A stretch of 64,000 nt of DNA from Spirosoma aerolatum (GCF_002056795.1 NZ_CP020104.1:7077501-7141500), one strand, 5' to 3'. Positions 27,112-36,698 are shown, counted from the first letter of the stretch. Notes: generated by a model not told the origin, from the letters alone. Numbers and translations: made by a program.

Positions 27112-28155
27112 CTACTTTTTGCCGGCCAATTGGCCGCAGGCAGCATCGATATCTTTACCCCGGCTTCGGCGAACGTTCACCGTTACCCCTTTACCATCCA
27201 GAAAACCCGCAAACTTGTCCAGCGTTTGGGGATCTGTATTTTTGAAATTAGCTTCGGCAATCGGGTTATATTCAATGATGTTCACTTTGGCAGGCACTCG
27301 TTTCGTGAACTTCCAAAGCTCGGTTGCATCCTGAAGGGTATCGTTGAAGTTATAGAAGAGAATGTACTCGAAGGTGATACGCGTGCCCGTCTTTTTGTAG
27401 AAATAACTTAATGCGTCGCCCAAAGCCTGTAACGTGTTGCTTTCATTGATGGGCATAATCTGGTCGCGCTTCTGATCATTGGCCGCGTGTAATGAGAGCG
27501 CCAGATTGAACTTTACCGCATCATCGCCCAGTTGCCGAATCATTTTGGCAATCCCCGCCGTCGATACCGTAATCCGTTTGGGCGACATGCCTAAGCCATC
27601 GGGCGACGTAATGCGATCAACCGATTCCAGTACGTTTTTGTAGTTGAGCAACGGCTCGCCCATACCCATATACACGATGTTTGAAAGTGGAACATCATAG
27701 TTCTCTTTAGCCTGTCGGTCAATCGCTACCACCTGGTCGTAGATTTCGGCCGCATCCAGATTACGTTTGCGATCCATATAACCCGTTGCGCAGAACTTAC
27801 ACGTCAGCGAACATCCTACCTGGCTCGACACGCAGGCCGTCATCCGGTCCACGTCATCGTTGCGAAGCGCCGGAATCAGTACACCCTCAACCAGATTGCC
27901 ATCGAACAGCCGAAACGACGATTTAATTGTCCCATCGCTGCTGCGTTGCTCCTGATCAACCATAAGCGGTCGGATTTCGAAGTGGGTCTTTAGCAATTCC
28001 CGCATCGGTAGCGACAGGTTTGTCATTTGGTCAAACGACAATACCGATTTCTTCCAGAGCCATTCCTGAATCTGTTTGGCCCGAAATCCCTGCTCACCGT
28101 GTTGTGTCAGCCAGTCCTTAAGTTGAATCGTTGTTAGTTTGCGGATGTCCTGCAT
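27112..28155 (-). CDS. rlmN: 23S rRNA/tRNA adenine-2,C2 methyltransferase RlmN
   Basis: A 347-residue radical SAM enzyme that methylates C2 of A2503 in 23S rRNA and A37 in some tRNAs. The iron-sulfur motif C-x3-C-x2-C is visible as CSLTCKFCATGYMDRKRNL around residue 115. Other family segments are GEQGFRAKQIQEWLW, YMGMGEPLLNYKNV, ISPKRITVSTAG-like text and the C-terminal RRSRGKDIDAACGQLAG, which carries the catalytic methyl-carrying Cys. Length matches the family. A 32-bp-arm hairpin separates it from the upstream cvpA-like gene on the same strand. Confidence 0.95.
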   Translation of the reverse strand: MQDIRKLTTIQLKDWLTQHGEQGFRAKQIQEWLWKKSVLSFDQMTNLSLPMRELLKTHFEIRPLMVDQEQRSSDGTIKSSFRLFDGNLVEGVLIPALRNDDVDRMTACVSSQVGCSLTCKFCATGYMDRKRNLDAAEIYDQVVAIDRQAKENYDVPLSNIVYMGMGEPLLNYKNVLESVDRITSPDGLGMSPKRITVSTAGIAKMIRQLGDDAVKFNLALSLHAANDQKRDQIMPINESNTLQALGDALSYFYKKTGTRITFEYILFYNFNDTLQDATELWKFTKRVPAKVNIIEYNPIAEANFKNTDPQTLDKFAGFLDGKGVTVNVRRSRGKDIDAACGQLAGKK

Positions 28156-28160
28156 TTTTC

Positions 28161-28236
28161 AAAGAGTGAAAGAGCGAAAGAGTGAAAGAGCGGAGCAGAA
28201 TAACCACTCTTTCACTCTTTCGCTCTTTCACTCTTT
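28161..28236. repeat. GAAAGAG-type hairpin between cvpA and rlmN
   Basis: Arms 28161-28192 and 28205-28236 are 32 bp each with one mismatch, made of alternating AAAGAGTG and AAAGAGCG units. The loop is 12 nt. The second arm encodes the last residues and the stop codon of the CvpA-like protein; the first arm ends 5 nt before the rlmN ATG (28153-28155). Confidence 0.9.
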
Positions 28237-28760
28237 ATGTTTTCAGCTCGCCATTTTTTCCCGGCATCCAGACCTTTGGGAACCCAGACAGCGGCTTTGT
28301 CCATCACTTTGGGCGCAATGGGCCGTACATAGGGATATAGAAAGGCGTTTTCGGTATAACGTGGAGGTATGACGACGTTCATATAGCTGAACAACCAAAG
28401 GATAACACTAATTCCAAACACCCAGGTAAAAAGCCCTACGGTTGCTCCAGCTACACTGTCGAATGTGCCGAGTAAGGTGTATTTCAGTGAACGACGAAGC
28501 GCCAGACCCAACTGATTGACCATCAATACAGTTGGAAAGAATATTATGGAGAAGCCCAGTAATGGCAATACTTTCCGGGCTAGTTCGCGGCTGATGTACG
28601 GACTCAGCAGGTCGATACCAAAAGCCAGAAATTTAAGCCCAACAATCATAGCGACCACAAAGGCTATGATGGCCACGATTTCGACCAGCAACCCTTTGCG
28701 GTACCCGTTAAAAGCCCCCCAGGCGAGGGGAATAAACATGAATAAGTCGAGGCTATTCAA
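28212..28760 (-). CDS. CvpA family membrane protein
   Basis: A 182-residue protein with four hydrophobic helices. The TTG at 28760 gives the family-like start MNSLDLFMFIPLAWGAF followed by NGYRKGLL, the conserved G-x-x-K-G turn of CvpA. An ATG further up (28817) would add only the translation of a GAAAGAG repeat. CvpA-like proteins of other bacteria are linked to colicin V production and envelope homeostasis. The C-terminus (KSERAKE and stop) is encoded inside the downstream repeat arm at 28212-28236. Both ends of the gene therefore touch repeat elements. It lies in a minus-strand run yqeY, cvpA, rlmN. Confidence 0.82.
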   Translation of the reverse strand: MNSLDLFMFIPLAWGAFNGYRKGLLVEIVAIIAFVVAMIVGLKFLAFGIDLLSPYISRELARKVLPLLGFSIIFFPTVLMVNQLGLALRRSLKYTLLGTFDSVAGATVGLFTWVFGISVILWLFSYMNVVIPPRYTENAFLYPYVRPIAPKVMDKAAVWVPKGLDAGKKWRAENIKSERAKE

Positions 28761-28843
28761 AGAGCGAAAGAGTGAATGGCGAAAGAGCGAAAAAGTCTGC
28801 GCGATTAATTCGCTCATTCACTCTCTCGCTCTTTCGCTCTTTA
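28758..28843. repeat. GAAAGAG-type hairpin between yqeY and cvpA
   Basis: The arm from 28758 (CAAAGAGCGAAAGAGTGAAT onward) and the arm at about 28809-28843 (ending CGCTCTTTCGCTCTTTA) are complementary with several mismatches. The element overlaps the yqeY stop codon at one side and the proposed TTG start of the CvpA-like gene at the other, so it fills the whole gap. Confidence 0.8.
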
Positions 28844-29290
28844 AGAAAGTAGTTGCTTCACCATGGCCGAAATGGCCTTCCCATCAGCCAGACCGGCAAG
28901 CTCTTTTGTAGCTACACCCATCACTTTACCCATATCCGACGGAGCCGATGCGCCGATGCGAGTCATAATCGCCTTAAGCTTTTCTTTCAATTCGTCTTCC
29001 GACAATTGTTTGGGCAGATAATGCTCGATAACCGCAATTTCAGCTTCTTCAACAGCCAGTAGATCAGCGCGATTTTGCTGCCGGTAAATATCGGCCGAAT
29101 CTTTACGCTGTTTTACGGCCTTCGTTAAAATGCGGGTTTCTTCTTCGGGTTTAAGACCGCCGGTTTGGCCTTCTTTGGTTTCTTCGAGCAGAATCATTGA
29201 CTTTACGGCCCGTAAAGCACGAAGTTTATCCTGATCTTTGGCCAGCATGGCCTGCTTAATATCGGCGTCAATTTGTTGTTTCAGCGACAT
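28841..29290 (-). CDS. GatB/YqeY domain protein
   Basis: A 149-residue cytoplasmic helical protein of the YqeY family, related to the C-terminal tRNA-binding domain of GatB. Seen are MSLKQQIDADIKQAMLAKDQ, ALRAVKSMILLEETKE, the KQRKDSADIYRQQNRADLL stretch, EIAVIEHYLPKQLSEDEL and the C-terminal GKVMGVATKELAGLADGK with KQLLS. The role is uncertain; binding of tRNA is suggested by homology. In many bacteria it neighbours cvpA or rpsU. It is flanked on both sides by GAAAGAG-type hairpins. Confidence 0.92.
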   Translation of the reverse strand: MSLKQQIDADIKQAMLAKDQDKLRALRAVKSMILLEETKEGQTGGLKPEEETRILTKAVKQRKDSADIYRQQNRADLLAVEEAEIAVIEHYLPKQLSEDELKEKLKAIMTRIGASAPSDMGKVMGVATKELAGLADGKAISAMVKQLLS

Positions 29291-29293
29291 AAT

Positions 29294-29442
29294 TAAAGAG
29301 CGAAAGAGTGAATGAGTGAAAGAGCGAACATGCAGATCTGAACCTTCACTTGATTGGCAAAGTTACAAATTTGTAATTCGTATTTCGCTCCGCTTCGGCA
29401 GACCGATTTCGCTCTTTCGCTCATTCACTCTTTCGCTCTTTA
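29294..29442. repeat. GAAAGAG-type inverted repeat between yqeY and pdxJ
   Basis: 35-bp arms 29294-29328 and 29408-29442, one mismatch, composed of TAAAGAGCGAAAGAGTGAAT-like units. They enclose 79 nt. The arms begin 3 nt from the yqeY start and end 6 nt before the pdxJ ATG, so they bracket a divergent promoter region rather than a shared 3' end. Confidence 0.9.
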
Positions 29443-29448
29443 CTAAAT

Positions 29449-30180
29449 ATGACTCGCTTATCCGTCAATATTAACAAAATAGCCACCCTGCGGAATGCCC
29501 GTGGAGGCAACAACCCCGATTTAGTTCAGGTTGCTCTCGACTGCGAACGTTTTGGCGCCCAGGGCATTACCGTACACCCTCGCCCCGACGAACGGCATAT
29601 CCGGTATCAGGATGTGCTGGATCTGAAAGAGGTGGTGACGACCGAGTTTAACATCGAAGGGAATCCCGACGACCGCTTTATCGAGTTGGTTAAACGGGTA
29701 AAACCCCATCAGGTAACGCTTGTGCCCGACGCGCCTGATGCCATTACGTCGAATGCGGGTTGGGATACGGTCCGTTATGCCGACCTCCTTCGCCACTTAA
29801 TCGCCATCTTTAAGGAAGATAACATTCGTGTCTCCATTTTTGTGGATGCTGACGAGCGGATGGTCGAAGGAGCGAAAGCCGTTGGTACAGACCGAATTGA
29901 ATTGTATACCGAACCGTATGCAGCCCACTATGCCGAAAATCAGGAAGTGGCCATTGCTCCTTTTGTTAAAGCCGCTCAACGAGCCAATGAACTGGGGCTG
30001 GGCCTAAATGCGGGGCACGATTTAAGCCTGGAAAACCTCCGTTATTTCGACGAGCACATTCCTGGACTACTGGAAGTTTCGATTGGTCATGCGCTGATCT
30101 GCGACGCCCTGTATTACGGCCTTGAAAATACGATCCAGATGTATCGTCGCTGTCTTTCTTCTGAACTGGGATTTAGCTGA
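29449..30180 (+). CDS. pdxJ: pyridoxine 5'-phosphate synthase
   Basis: A 243-residue TIM-barrel enzyme that condenses 1-deoxyxylulose 5-phosphate with 3-amino-2-oxopropyl phosphate in vitamin B6 synthesis. Family landmarks are [17 protein letters not shown] at the start, [18 protein letters not shown] with the active-site His and phosphate-binding Arg residues, [41 protein letters not shown] and [15 protein letters not shown] with the catalytic His, then [15 protein letters not shown]. Length is normal. It is divergent from yqeY and followed 85 bp later by mnmH on the same strand. Confidence 0.96.
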   Translation: MTRLSVNINKIATLRNARGGNNPDLVQVALDCERFGAQGITVHPRPDERHIRYQDVLDLKEVVTTEFNIEGNPDDRFIELVKRVKPHQVTLVPDAPDAITSNAGWDTVRYADLLRHLIAIFKEDNIRVSIFVDADERMVEGAKAVGTDRIELYTEPYAAHYAENQEVAIAPFVKAAQRANELGLGLNAGHDLSLENLRYFDEHIPGLLEVSIGHALICDALYYGLENTIQMYRRCLSSELGFS

Positions 30181-30265
30181 TTTTGGGATTGACAGGATTT
30201 TGTTTTGCTTTCGCAGATCAAAAGTCAAAATCAGCTTTAATCCAAAAATCAACTCAATCCCGGTC

Positions 30266-31315
30266 ATGGTTCATCAACTTTCCGTTGACGAGTTTTTAGA
30301 GAAAGCGCAACAGCTTCCGGTTATTGATGTTCGCTCACCCGCCGAGTACGAACATGCTCACATTCCAGGAGCATTCAGTATTCCTTTGTTCGATAACGAC
30401 GAACGGGCACAGGTGGGCACTAAATACAAGCATGCCGGAAAAGATGCCGCCGTATTATTGGGACTTACAATGGTAGGGCCAAAGCTGGCTGATTTCGTTA
30501 TACAGTCTAAAAAACTAACCCCTACCAATAAAGAAGTACTGGTCCATTGCTGGCGGGGTGGTATGCGAAGCGGTTCGTTTGCCTGGTTACTCGATACGGC
30601 TGGTATCAGGACATCGACGCTCGTGGGTGGCTATAAAGCTTACCGAAATGCCGTGCTGTCGGCGTTTGGTCAGCCGCTCAATTTGATTATTCTGGGTGGT
30701 AAAACAGGCAGTGGCAAAACGGATATTTTGAAAGAACTAGCCCGGCAGGGTGAACAAATCGTTGACCTGGAAGCACTGGCCAATCACAAAGGCTCATCGT
30801 ATGGCGCTATTGGGCAGCACCCTCAACCGAGTAATGAGCAATTCGAAAACCTCATTTTCAGGCAGCTGAAAACGTTAGATGTATCTCGCCGTATCTGGTT
30901 AGAAGATGAAAGCCGCAGTCTAGGCAGTTGTTTTATCCCGTTACTGCTCTGGCAGCAGATGCAGCAGGCTACTACCGTTTTTGTCGATGTTCCGAAAGAC
31001 AGACGTATTCATCGACTGGTCACTGAATATACGGGCATTGATCATAATCTGTTGGTACAGGCAACCGAGCGAATTAAAAAACGGCTGGGAGGCAAAGCCA
31101 CTCAGGACGCCCTCGAGGCCCTTATCCGACAGGATTACGCAACCGTTGCCGATTTAACGCTGGCTTATTATGACAAGGCCTATACACACGCACTGGCTCA
31201 ACGCGACCCAGAAAGTATTTATTCACTAGAAATGGATGAAGATAATCCGTTTGAGACAGCTCAACAGCTCCTCCAGTGGGCCAATGGTCAACCTGCCAGT
31301 GGCGTTTTGCGGTGA
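30266..31315 (+). CDS. mnmH: tRNA 2-selenouridine/geranyl-2-thiouridine synthase
   Basis: A 349-residue enzyme that modifies the wobble 2-thiouridine of Lys, Glu and Gln tRNAs. The N-terminal rhodanese domain (about residues 8-130) has PVIDVRSPAEYEHAHIPGA and the active Cys in VHCWRGGMRSGS. The C-terminal P-loop domain has GGKTGSGKTDIL and LEDESRSLGSCFIP. The ATG at 30266 starts MVHQLSVDEFLEKA; upstream in-frame codons would read through the end of pdxJ. The seleno reaction needs SelD, which is not in the window, so the geranyl transfer may be the relevant activity (inference). tRNA-Gln(TTG), a potential substrate, is encoded 7.5 kb away. Confidence 0.92.
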   Translation: MVHQLSVDEFLEKAQQLPVIDVRSPAEYEHAHIPGAFSIPLFDNDERAQVGTKYKHAGKDAAVLLGLTMVGPKLADFVIQSKKLTPTNKEVLVHCWRGGMRSGSFAWLLDTAGIRTSTLVGGYKAYRNAVLSAFGQPLNLIILGGKTGSGKTDILKELARQGEQIVDLEALANHKGSSYGAIGQHPQPSNEQFENLIFRQLKTLDVSRRIWLEDESRSLGSCFIPLLLWQQMQQATTVFVDVPKDRRIHRLVTEYTGIDHNLLVQATERIKKRLGGKATQDALEALIRQDYATVADLTLAYYDKAYTHALAQRDPESIYSLEMDEDNPFETAQQLLQWANGQPASGVLR

Positions 31316-31316
31316 T

Positions 31317-31895
31317 TTACTTTTTTGAGGCACCCATTCGCCGGACTACTTCGCGCTTCTGAAAACCAATATGCCAGACCGCAAACGGTACGTCCTGCTT
31401 GCCAAAACAGGCCTCGCAGATGGGGCTATCGGCAGGCACGGCCAGATTATACACAAATGACGTATCCGACGTTTTCTGAATATTTGAAACAGGAGCCAGT
31501 TTCTGTTTGGCATTATAGAAATAAGCCGACAGAATCTCGCGCTCTTTCGCACTGATGTCTTTATCCTGAATATCAGCTGGCCCCAGCAAACGGATGTCCA
31601 GCACATACCGATCCGCAATAGCTTTGGTTCGGGGCAGGTCTTGTAATTGACACAGCCTGGTTCGTTCGGCTGGGTCTGTTGTTCTCTGAAGCGCTGTAGT
31701 CAACTCTTTTTGTATGGTTGCGCTTACTTTGCCGCCCAGATTATCAATGGTTTCGATCAGGTCGGCATCCGTAACCCGTTTAATTTTCGAATCAGCCATT
31801 TCCTGCTTCAATTCATTGGTATACTGTACTCGTTCAGGATTACAGGACAATAAAAAACTGATTGATAAACCCGATAAGACGACGATACGAAACAT
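31317..31895 (-). CDS. lipoprotein of unknown function
   Basis: A 192-residue protein from ATG 31895 (an ATG at 31916 adds seven residues). MFRIVVLSGLSISFLLSC is a lipoprotein signal with lipobox FLLSC. The mature part is helical with a conserved-looking DADLIETIDNLGGKVSATIQ near the start, a single mid-protein CQL, and a C-terminal segment PICEACFGKQDVPFAVWHIG with C-x2-C but no following His, so not a haem c site. A C-x2-C pair in an exported lipoprotein might bind metal or undergo redox. I do not recognise the family with confidence. It converges on mnmH with only 1 bp between stop codons. Confidence 0.72.
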   Translation of the reverse strand: MFRIVVLSGLSISFLLSCNPERVQYTNELKQEMADSKIKRVTDADLIETIDNLGGKVSATIQKELTTALQRTTDPAERTRLCQLQDLPRTKAIADRYVLDIRLLGPADIQDKDISAKEREILSAYFYNAKQKLAPVSNIQKTSDTSFVYNLAVPADSPICEACFGKQDVPFAVWHIGFQKREVVRRMGASKK

Positions 31896-32085
31896 GGTTA
31901 GAACGTACTTAAGCATTATTTTGTCATTGTTTTAGGACAACATACCTCTACTCTGCTTGGTTGCATACCGCCAAAATAAGCCCAACTGCCGGAATGCCAG
32001 ACCACAGGATTTTTGTAACTTTGTTTTTTATTCATTTGTCTTATTCGTTGTCATTCTCACTGGATGGCAAGTAAAGGTATATACT

Positions 32086-33159
32086 ATGCTCGAACAGCTA
32101 GAAGCCATTCGTGAACGCTTCGATGAAGTATCTCAGCAAATTGTGCAGCCCGAAGTAGTTTCGGACCAGAAACGCTTCATGAAGCTGAGCAAAGAATATA
32201 AAGATTTAGAGAAAATTGTTGTGCAGTATAAGGCGTACACGCAACTGCTCGAAGAAATAGAGAACGCCAAACAGATCATCTCCACCGAAAAGGACGAAGA
32301 TTTCCGTGAATTGGCGAAAGCTGAACTGGACGAGCTCCTCCCCCGCCGGGAAACAATGGAGGAAACGCTCAAAGAGATGCTGATTCCGAAAGACCCCAAC
32401 GACAGCAAAAACGTCATTCTCGAAATTCGGGGTGGTACTGGTGGCGATGAAGCCGCTATCTTCGCGGGTGACCTGTTCCGGATGTATCAGCGCTTCTGCG
32501 AAAAAATGGGCTGGCGCATGTCGTTGGTCGATTACACAGAAGGCACGTCGGGTGGCTACAAAGAAATTGTGACCGAAATCGAAGGGGAAGATGTGTATGG
32601 AAAGCTTAAGTTCGAATCGGGTGTTCACCGGGTTCAGCGCGTACCCGCCACGGAAACACAGGGACGCATTCATACTTCAGCGGCTAGTGTAGCCGTATTG
32701 CCCGAAGCCGAAGAGGTCGATGTGGAACTCAATATGAACGACATCCGTAAGGATACCTTCTGTTCGTCGGGAGCGGGTGGGCAATCGGTAAACACGACGT
32801 ATTCAGCCGTTCGACTTACGCACATTCCTACCGGACTGGTTGTCCAATGCCAGGATGAGCGCTCTCAGTTAAAGAACTTCGACAAAGCCCTGACGGTATT
32901 GCGGTCGCGACTTTACGAGATCGAATTGCAGAAACATAATGAAGCCATTGCCTCGCAACGGAAAACGATGGTGGGTAGTGGCGACCGCTCTGATAAGATT
33001 CGCACCTACAACTACCCTCAGAGCCGCGTTACGGACCACCGCATTGGTATGACGGTTTATAATCTCCCATCGGTTATGGACGGCGACATTGGCGATTTCA
33101 TCGAGCAACTCCGCATTGCCGAAAACGCCGAACGACTCAAAGAAGGAGCAGCTGCGTAA
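32086..33159 (+). CDS. prfA: peptide chain release factor 1
   Basis: A 357-residue class I release factor that recognises UAA and UAG and triggers peptidyl-tRNA hydrolysis. The stop-recognition tripeptide PAT (residues 187-189, in VQRVPATETQGRIHT) marks it as RF1 rather than RF2. The catalytic GGQ is at residues 231-233 in SGAGGQSVNTTYSAVRL. The ATG at 32086 starts MLEQLEAIRERFDEV; the longer open frame upstream is AT-rich leader DNA. A possible -7 box TAACTTTG lies at 32016-32023. A 38-bp-arm hairpin follows the gene. Confidence 0.96.
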   Translation: MLEQLEAIRERFDEVSQQIVQPEVVSDQKRFMKLSKEYKDLEKIVVQYKAYTQLLEEIENAKQIISTEKDEDFRELAKAELDELLPRRETMEETLKEMLIPKDPNDSKNVILEIRGGTGGDEAAIFAGDLFRMYQRFCEKMGWRMSLVDYTEGTSGGYKEIVTEIEGEDVYGKLKFESGVHRVQRVPATETQGRIHTSAASVAVLPEAEEVDVELNMNDIRKDTFCSSGAGGQSVNTTYSAVRLTHIPTGLVVQCQDERSQLKNFDKALTVLRSRLYEIELQKHNEAIASQRKTMVGSGDRSDKIRTYNYPQSRVTDHRIGMTVYNLPSVMDGDIGDFIEQLRIAENAERLKEGAAA

Positions 33160-33169
33160 ATTGCTTTGC

Positions 33170-33258
33170 AAAATAAGTATGCCCCCGATGGGGTTAACTG
33201 TTTATGGCTATTATGACTTTCCATAAACAGTTGATCCCATCGGGAGCATACTTATTTT
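33170..33258. terminator. 38-bp-arm bidirectional hairpin between prfA and gtrA
   Basis: Arms 33170-33207 (AAAATAAGTATGCCCCCGAT onward) and 33221-33258 pair with three mismatches or wobbles around a 13-nt loop. A and T runs lie at both ends. It separates two convergent genes and can end transcripts from either side. Confidence 0.85.
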
Positions 33259-33279
33259 GTCGAACACTGTGCGATTGTT

Positions 33280-33780
33280 TTACAGATTCAGCAAGCTTTT
33301 CAGGCGTTCATAAAAGCCCGTGTTACGAAACGTAAACTGCTTGTGTAACACATAATTGCTAATAAAGCTCAACCCCATACCGATAATCTGAGCCACGAGT
33401 TTATTCACATTTACCTCTTTTACCGAAAAAGGAATTAGTACGGTGAATGGCTCAAAATTATTGACCGAAAAATCATATAGAAAAGAGGCAACATACACCG
33501 TAATCAGGCAGGAAAGAATCGAAACAAGTGTAAACTTAATGGCCTCCCGATTGGTCTGGGCCGAATTTCGGGCATTAAAAGCAAACAATTTGGTTAGCAG
33601 AAAACCCACGAAAAACGCGACAACATACCCAATAAGCAAAGCCTCCCGGTAACTAATTTGAAACCACTCCTGCAATAAACTACCGGCAATTAACTGTAAC
33701 GAAGCACCAATAGCAGCAACAATAAAGTAAGCCAGTACATCCCGGCGGTTAAAAAGATCACTTGACATGTATTCTTTCAA
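33280..33780 (-). CDS. GtrA family membrane protein
   Basis: A 166-residue protein with four membrane helices (about residues 14-34, 45-66, 84-106 and 134-153), the GtrA/DPMS topology. Visible signatures are AAIGASLQLIAGSLL, GYVVAFFVGFLLTKLFAF-N and the C-terminal NYVLHKQFTFRN, with the conserved K-x-x-x-F pattern. The start may be 33768 (MSSDLFNRRD). GtrA proteins are thought to help move undecaprenyl-linked sugars across the membrane for polysaccharide modification. No glycosyltransferase lies next to it. Confidence 0.85.
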   Translation of the reverse strand: MKEYMSSDLFNRRDVLAYFIVAAIGASLQLIAGSLLQEWFQISYREALLIGYVVAFFVGFLLTKLFAFNARNSAQTNREAIKFTLVSILSCLITVYVASFLYDFSVNNFEPFTVLIPFSVKEVNVNKLVAQIIGMGLSFISNYVLHKQFTFRNTGFYERLKSLLNL

Positions 33781-33915
33781 AGAATAAGCAACAAAACAGC
33801 GGCTTTTTATATATGCCTCATCGCTTCGTTCACTTTTACGAAAAAAGACAACTTAAAAAAAATCCGGCCCTTCCTCATTGAGAAAGCACCGGATTTATCG
33901 GTACCGATAAACAAA

Positions 33916-34674
33916 TTAGCCCTGAACGTTATCAGAGGTTAGTTTAGCTCCCAGATATTCACGATTCAGCCGGGCAATGTGGTCGAGCGAAATGGACTTC
34001 GGACACTCAACGGAACAGGCACCCGTAAACGAACAGGCCCCAAATCCTTCGGCGTCCATTTGAGCAACCATCCGTTCGGCCCGCTCTTTGTGCTCAGCCT
34101 TACCTTGTGGTAAAATGGCCAGCTGCGACACTTTCGCCGACACAAACAGCATAGCCGAAGCATTTTTACAAGCTGCTACGCAAGCGCCACAACCGATACA
34201 GGCAGCCGCATCCATAGCTTCGTCGGCAATGCTACGTGGAATCAGGATTTCGTTGGCATCCGGCGCTGATCCCGTATTGACGGAAACGTATCCACCCGCC
34301 TGAATGATCCGGTCAAAAGCAAGCCGGTCAACCATCAGGTCTTTAATGACCGGAAAGGCCCGCGCCCGCCAGGGTTCTACTACAATGGTGTCGCCGTCGT
34401 TGAACGAGCGCATGTGCAACTGGCAGGTAGTTGCACCCGTTTGTGGACCGTGTGGCCGTCCATTGATGTACATAGAACAGGTCCCACAGATACCCTCCCG
34501 ACAATCGTGATCGAACGCTACAGGCTCTTCACCTTTGCGGGTCAGCGAGTCGTTCAGTACGTCGAACATCTCCAGGAACGACATATCTTCCGACACGTTA
34601 TCCAGTTGATATTCGACTAGTTTACCGGGTGTATTACTATTTTTTTGTCTCCAGACTTTGAGTGTGATTTTCAT
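33916..34674 (-). CDS. sdhB: succinate dehydrogenase/fumarate reductase iron-sulfur subunit
   Basis: A 252-residue electron-transfer subunit. The N-terminal ferredoxin domain carries the 2Fe-2S ligands in [15 protein letters not shown] and, later, ATTCQLH. The C-terminal domain carries [17 protein letters not shown] and [15 protein letters not shown], giving the ligands of the 4Fe-4S and 3Fe-4S clusters. Electrons pass from the flavoprotein to the quinone site near the cytochrome b. It is last in the minus-strand order sdhC, sdhA, sdhB. The layout with a single cytochrome b gene is the Bacteroidota/epsilon-type (B-type) enzyme. Confidence 0.95.
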   Translation of the reverse strand: MKITLKVWRQKNSNTPGKLVEYQLDNVSEDMSFLEMFDVLNDSLTRKGEEPVAFDHDCREGICGTCSMYINGRPHGPQTGATTCQLHMRSFNDGDTIVVEPWRARAFPVIKDLMVDRLAFDRIIQAGGYVSVNTGSAPDANEILIPRSIADEAMDAAACIGCGACVAACKNASAMLFVSAKVSQLAILPQGKAEHKERAERMVAQMDAEGFGACSFTGACSVECPKSISLDHIARLNREYLGAKLTSDNVQG

Positions 34675-34760
34675 TGTCGATGGGTTTTCGGTTTACGGTA
34701 TCCGGTTTACCATAGCGTTTGTTTTTCACCGCTGTAAACCGGATACCATGAACCCAGCAT

Positions 34761-36698
34761 TTATTTATAACTCCGCTGTGTCAGTTTTACGTTTTCGAAT
34801 ACCAGTGGCTCTTTATTCAGAATTTCAGGCTTACCTTCACCCTGATACTCCCAGGCAGCCACGTAGGCAAAGTTTTCGTCGTCGCGGAGGGCTTCGCCAT
34901 CAGGAGTTTGGTACTCCTCACGGAAGTGCCCACCGCAGGATTCATTCCGATTCAAGGCATCATCCACCATCAGCTCGCCCAGTTCGATAAAGTCGGCGAC
35001 ACGGCCAGCCTGTTCGAGCGCCTGGTTCATTTCATCGGCATCGCCCAGTACTTTGGCATTTGTCCAGAACTCTTTCCGAAGCGCCTGAATTTTCTCTTTG
35101 GCAATTTTCAGTCCTTCAGCCGTACGAGCCATACCGCAGTATTCCCACATGATATGACCGAGTTCTTTATGCAGATCGTCGACCGGACGACTGCCTTTGA
35201 TTGACAGGAACTTCTGAATTTGGTCCTGGATTTTCTTTTCAGCCTCTTTAAAAGCCGGAGCGTCCACGGGAATTTTATCGGTCGGGCCAATCGTAGCCAA
35301 ATAATCACCGATAGTATACGGAATCACGAAATACCCGTCGGCCAGCCCCTGCATCAGCGCCGAAGCACCTAGCCGGTTAGCACCGTGGTCGGAGAAATTG
35401 GCTTCACCCAATGCATATAAGCCGGGGATGGTCGTCATCAGGTTATAATCGACCCACAAGCCGCCCATGGTGTAGTGAACAGCCGGATAAATCATCATCG
35501 GTGTTTCGTAAGGGTTCTCACCGGTGATTTTTTCGTACATCTCAAAGAGGTTACCGTACTTGGCTTCGATGGTTTTATGCCCGTCCCGTTTGATAGCGTC
35601 GGCAAAATCCAGATAAACAGCCAATCCCGTTTTCGACACGCCACGGCCTTCGTCGCACATATTTTTCGCGTTTCGGGAGGCAACGTCGCGTGGTACGAGG
35701 TTACCGAACGATGGGTAGCGACGCTCCAGGAAGTAGTCGCGTTTATCTTCAGGCAGGTCAGTAGGCTTCAATTGCCCTTTCCGAATCTTCTCAGCGTCTT
35801 CAACGGTTTTTGGTACCCATACACGCCCATCGTTCCGAAGCGATTCGGACATCAGTGTGAGCTTCGACTGGTAGTGACCCGATACGGGAATACAGGTAGG
35901 GTGAATTTGCGTAAAGCAGGGATTACCAAACAGAGCCCCTTTCTTGTGTGCCCGCCAGGCGGCTGTTACATTACAACCCATCGCATTGGTCGACAGGTAG
36001 AATACATTACCATAACCACCCGTACAAAGCAGAACGGCGTGCCCTGAGTGCGATTCAATTTTGCCGGTAACCAGGTTACGAACGACAATACCCCGTGCCT
36101 TACCCCCTTCCACAACGAGGTCAAGCATTTCGGTACGGGTATAGAGTTTTACTTTCCCGTTAGAAACCTGACGGCTCAGCGCCGAATAGGCCCCTAGCAG
36201 CAGTTGCTGGCCCGTCTGCCCCCGTGCATAGAACGTCCGGGATACCTGAGCGCCCCCAAAGGAACGGTTAGCCAGGGTTCCGCCATATTCACGCGCAAAC
36301 GGTACGCCCTGAGCCACGCATTGGTCAATGATATTAACACTCACTTCAGCCAGCCGGTGTACGTTCCCTTCGCGAGCGCGGTAATCGCCCCCTTTGATGG
36401 TATCATAGAACAACCGGAAAACACTGTCGCCGTCGTTTTGATAGTTTTTAGCAGCGTTAATCCCTCCCTGAGCGGCAATTGAGTGTGCCCGACGAGGACT
36501 ATCCTGATAGCAAAACGCTTTTACATTATATCCCAGTTCAGCCAACGAAGCGGCAGCTGATGCTCCCGCCAGACCTGTACCAACGACAATAATATCGTAT
36601 TTACGCTTGTTAGCCGGGTTAACCAGCTTCAGCGAAAACTTATGCCGTGCCCATTTCTCGGCTAAAGGGCCTTCGGGGATTTTAGATTCCAGTTTCAT
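34761..36698 (-). CDS. sdhA: succinate dehydrogenase/fumarate reductase flavoprotein subunit
   Basis: A 645-residue FAD protein that interconverts succinate and fumarate. The FAD-binding N-terminus is [21 protein letters not shown]. The covalent-flavin region reads [20 protein letters not shown], with the His that usually bears the FAD. Further signatures are [36 protein letters not shown], the active-site Arg region [13 protein letters not shown], and [20 protein letters not shown]. The C-terminal domain ends with a [14 protein letters not shown] segment. It sits 86 bp upstream of sdhB and 110 bp downstream of sdhC, with a short-repeat inverted element in the latter gap. Confidence 0.95.
   Translation of the reverse strand: MKLESKIPEGPLAEKWARHKFSLKLVNPANKRKYDIIVVGTGLAGASAAASLAELGYNVKAFCYQDSPRRAHSIAAQGGINAAKNYQNDGDSVFRLFYDTIKGGDYRAREGNVHRLAEVSVNIIDQCVAQGVPFAREYGGTLANRSFGGAQVSRTFYARGQTGQQLLLGAYSALSRQVSNGKVKLYTRTEMLDLVVEGGKARGIVVRNLVTGKIESHSGHAVLLCTGGYGNVFYLSTNAMGCNVTAAWRAHKKGALFGNPCFTQIHPTCIPVSGHYQSKLTLMSESLRNDGRVWVPKTVEDAEKIRKGQLKPTDLPEDKRDYFLERRYPSFGNLVPRDVASRNAKNMCDEGRGVSKTGLAVYLDFADAIKRDGHKTIEAKYGNLFEMYEKITGENPYETPMMIYPAVHYTMGGLWVDYNLMTTIPGLYALGEANFSDHGANRLGASALMQGLADGYFVIPYTIGDYLATIGPTDKIPVDAPAFKEAEKKIQDQIQKFLSIKGSRPVDDLHKELGHIMWEYCGMARTAEGLKIAKEKIQALRKEFWTNAKVLGDADEMNQALEQAGRVADFIELGELMVDDALNRNESCGGHFREEYQTPDGEALRDDENFAYVAAWEYQGEGKPEILNKEPLVFENVKLTQRSYK

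Noticed and set aside
28141..29445. GAAAGAG-type repeats as a CRISPR array
   Set aside because: The units are 7-8 nt without unique spacers and form inverted, not direct, repeats; no cas genes are present.
31317..31895. Cytochrome c in the lipoprotein with C-x2-C
   Set aside because: The motif is CEACFG, without the His that must follow for haem c attachment.
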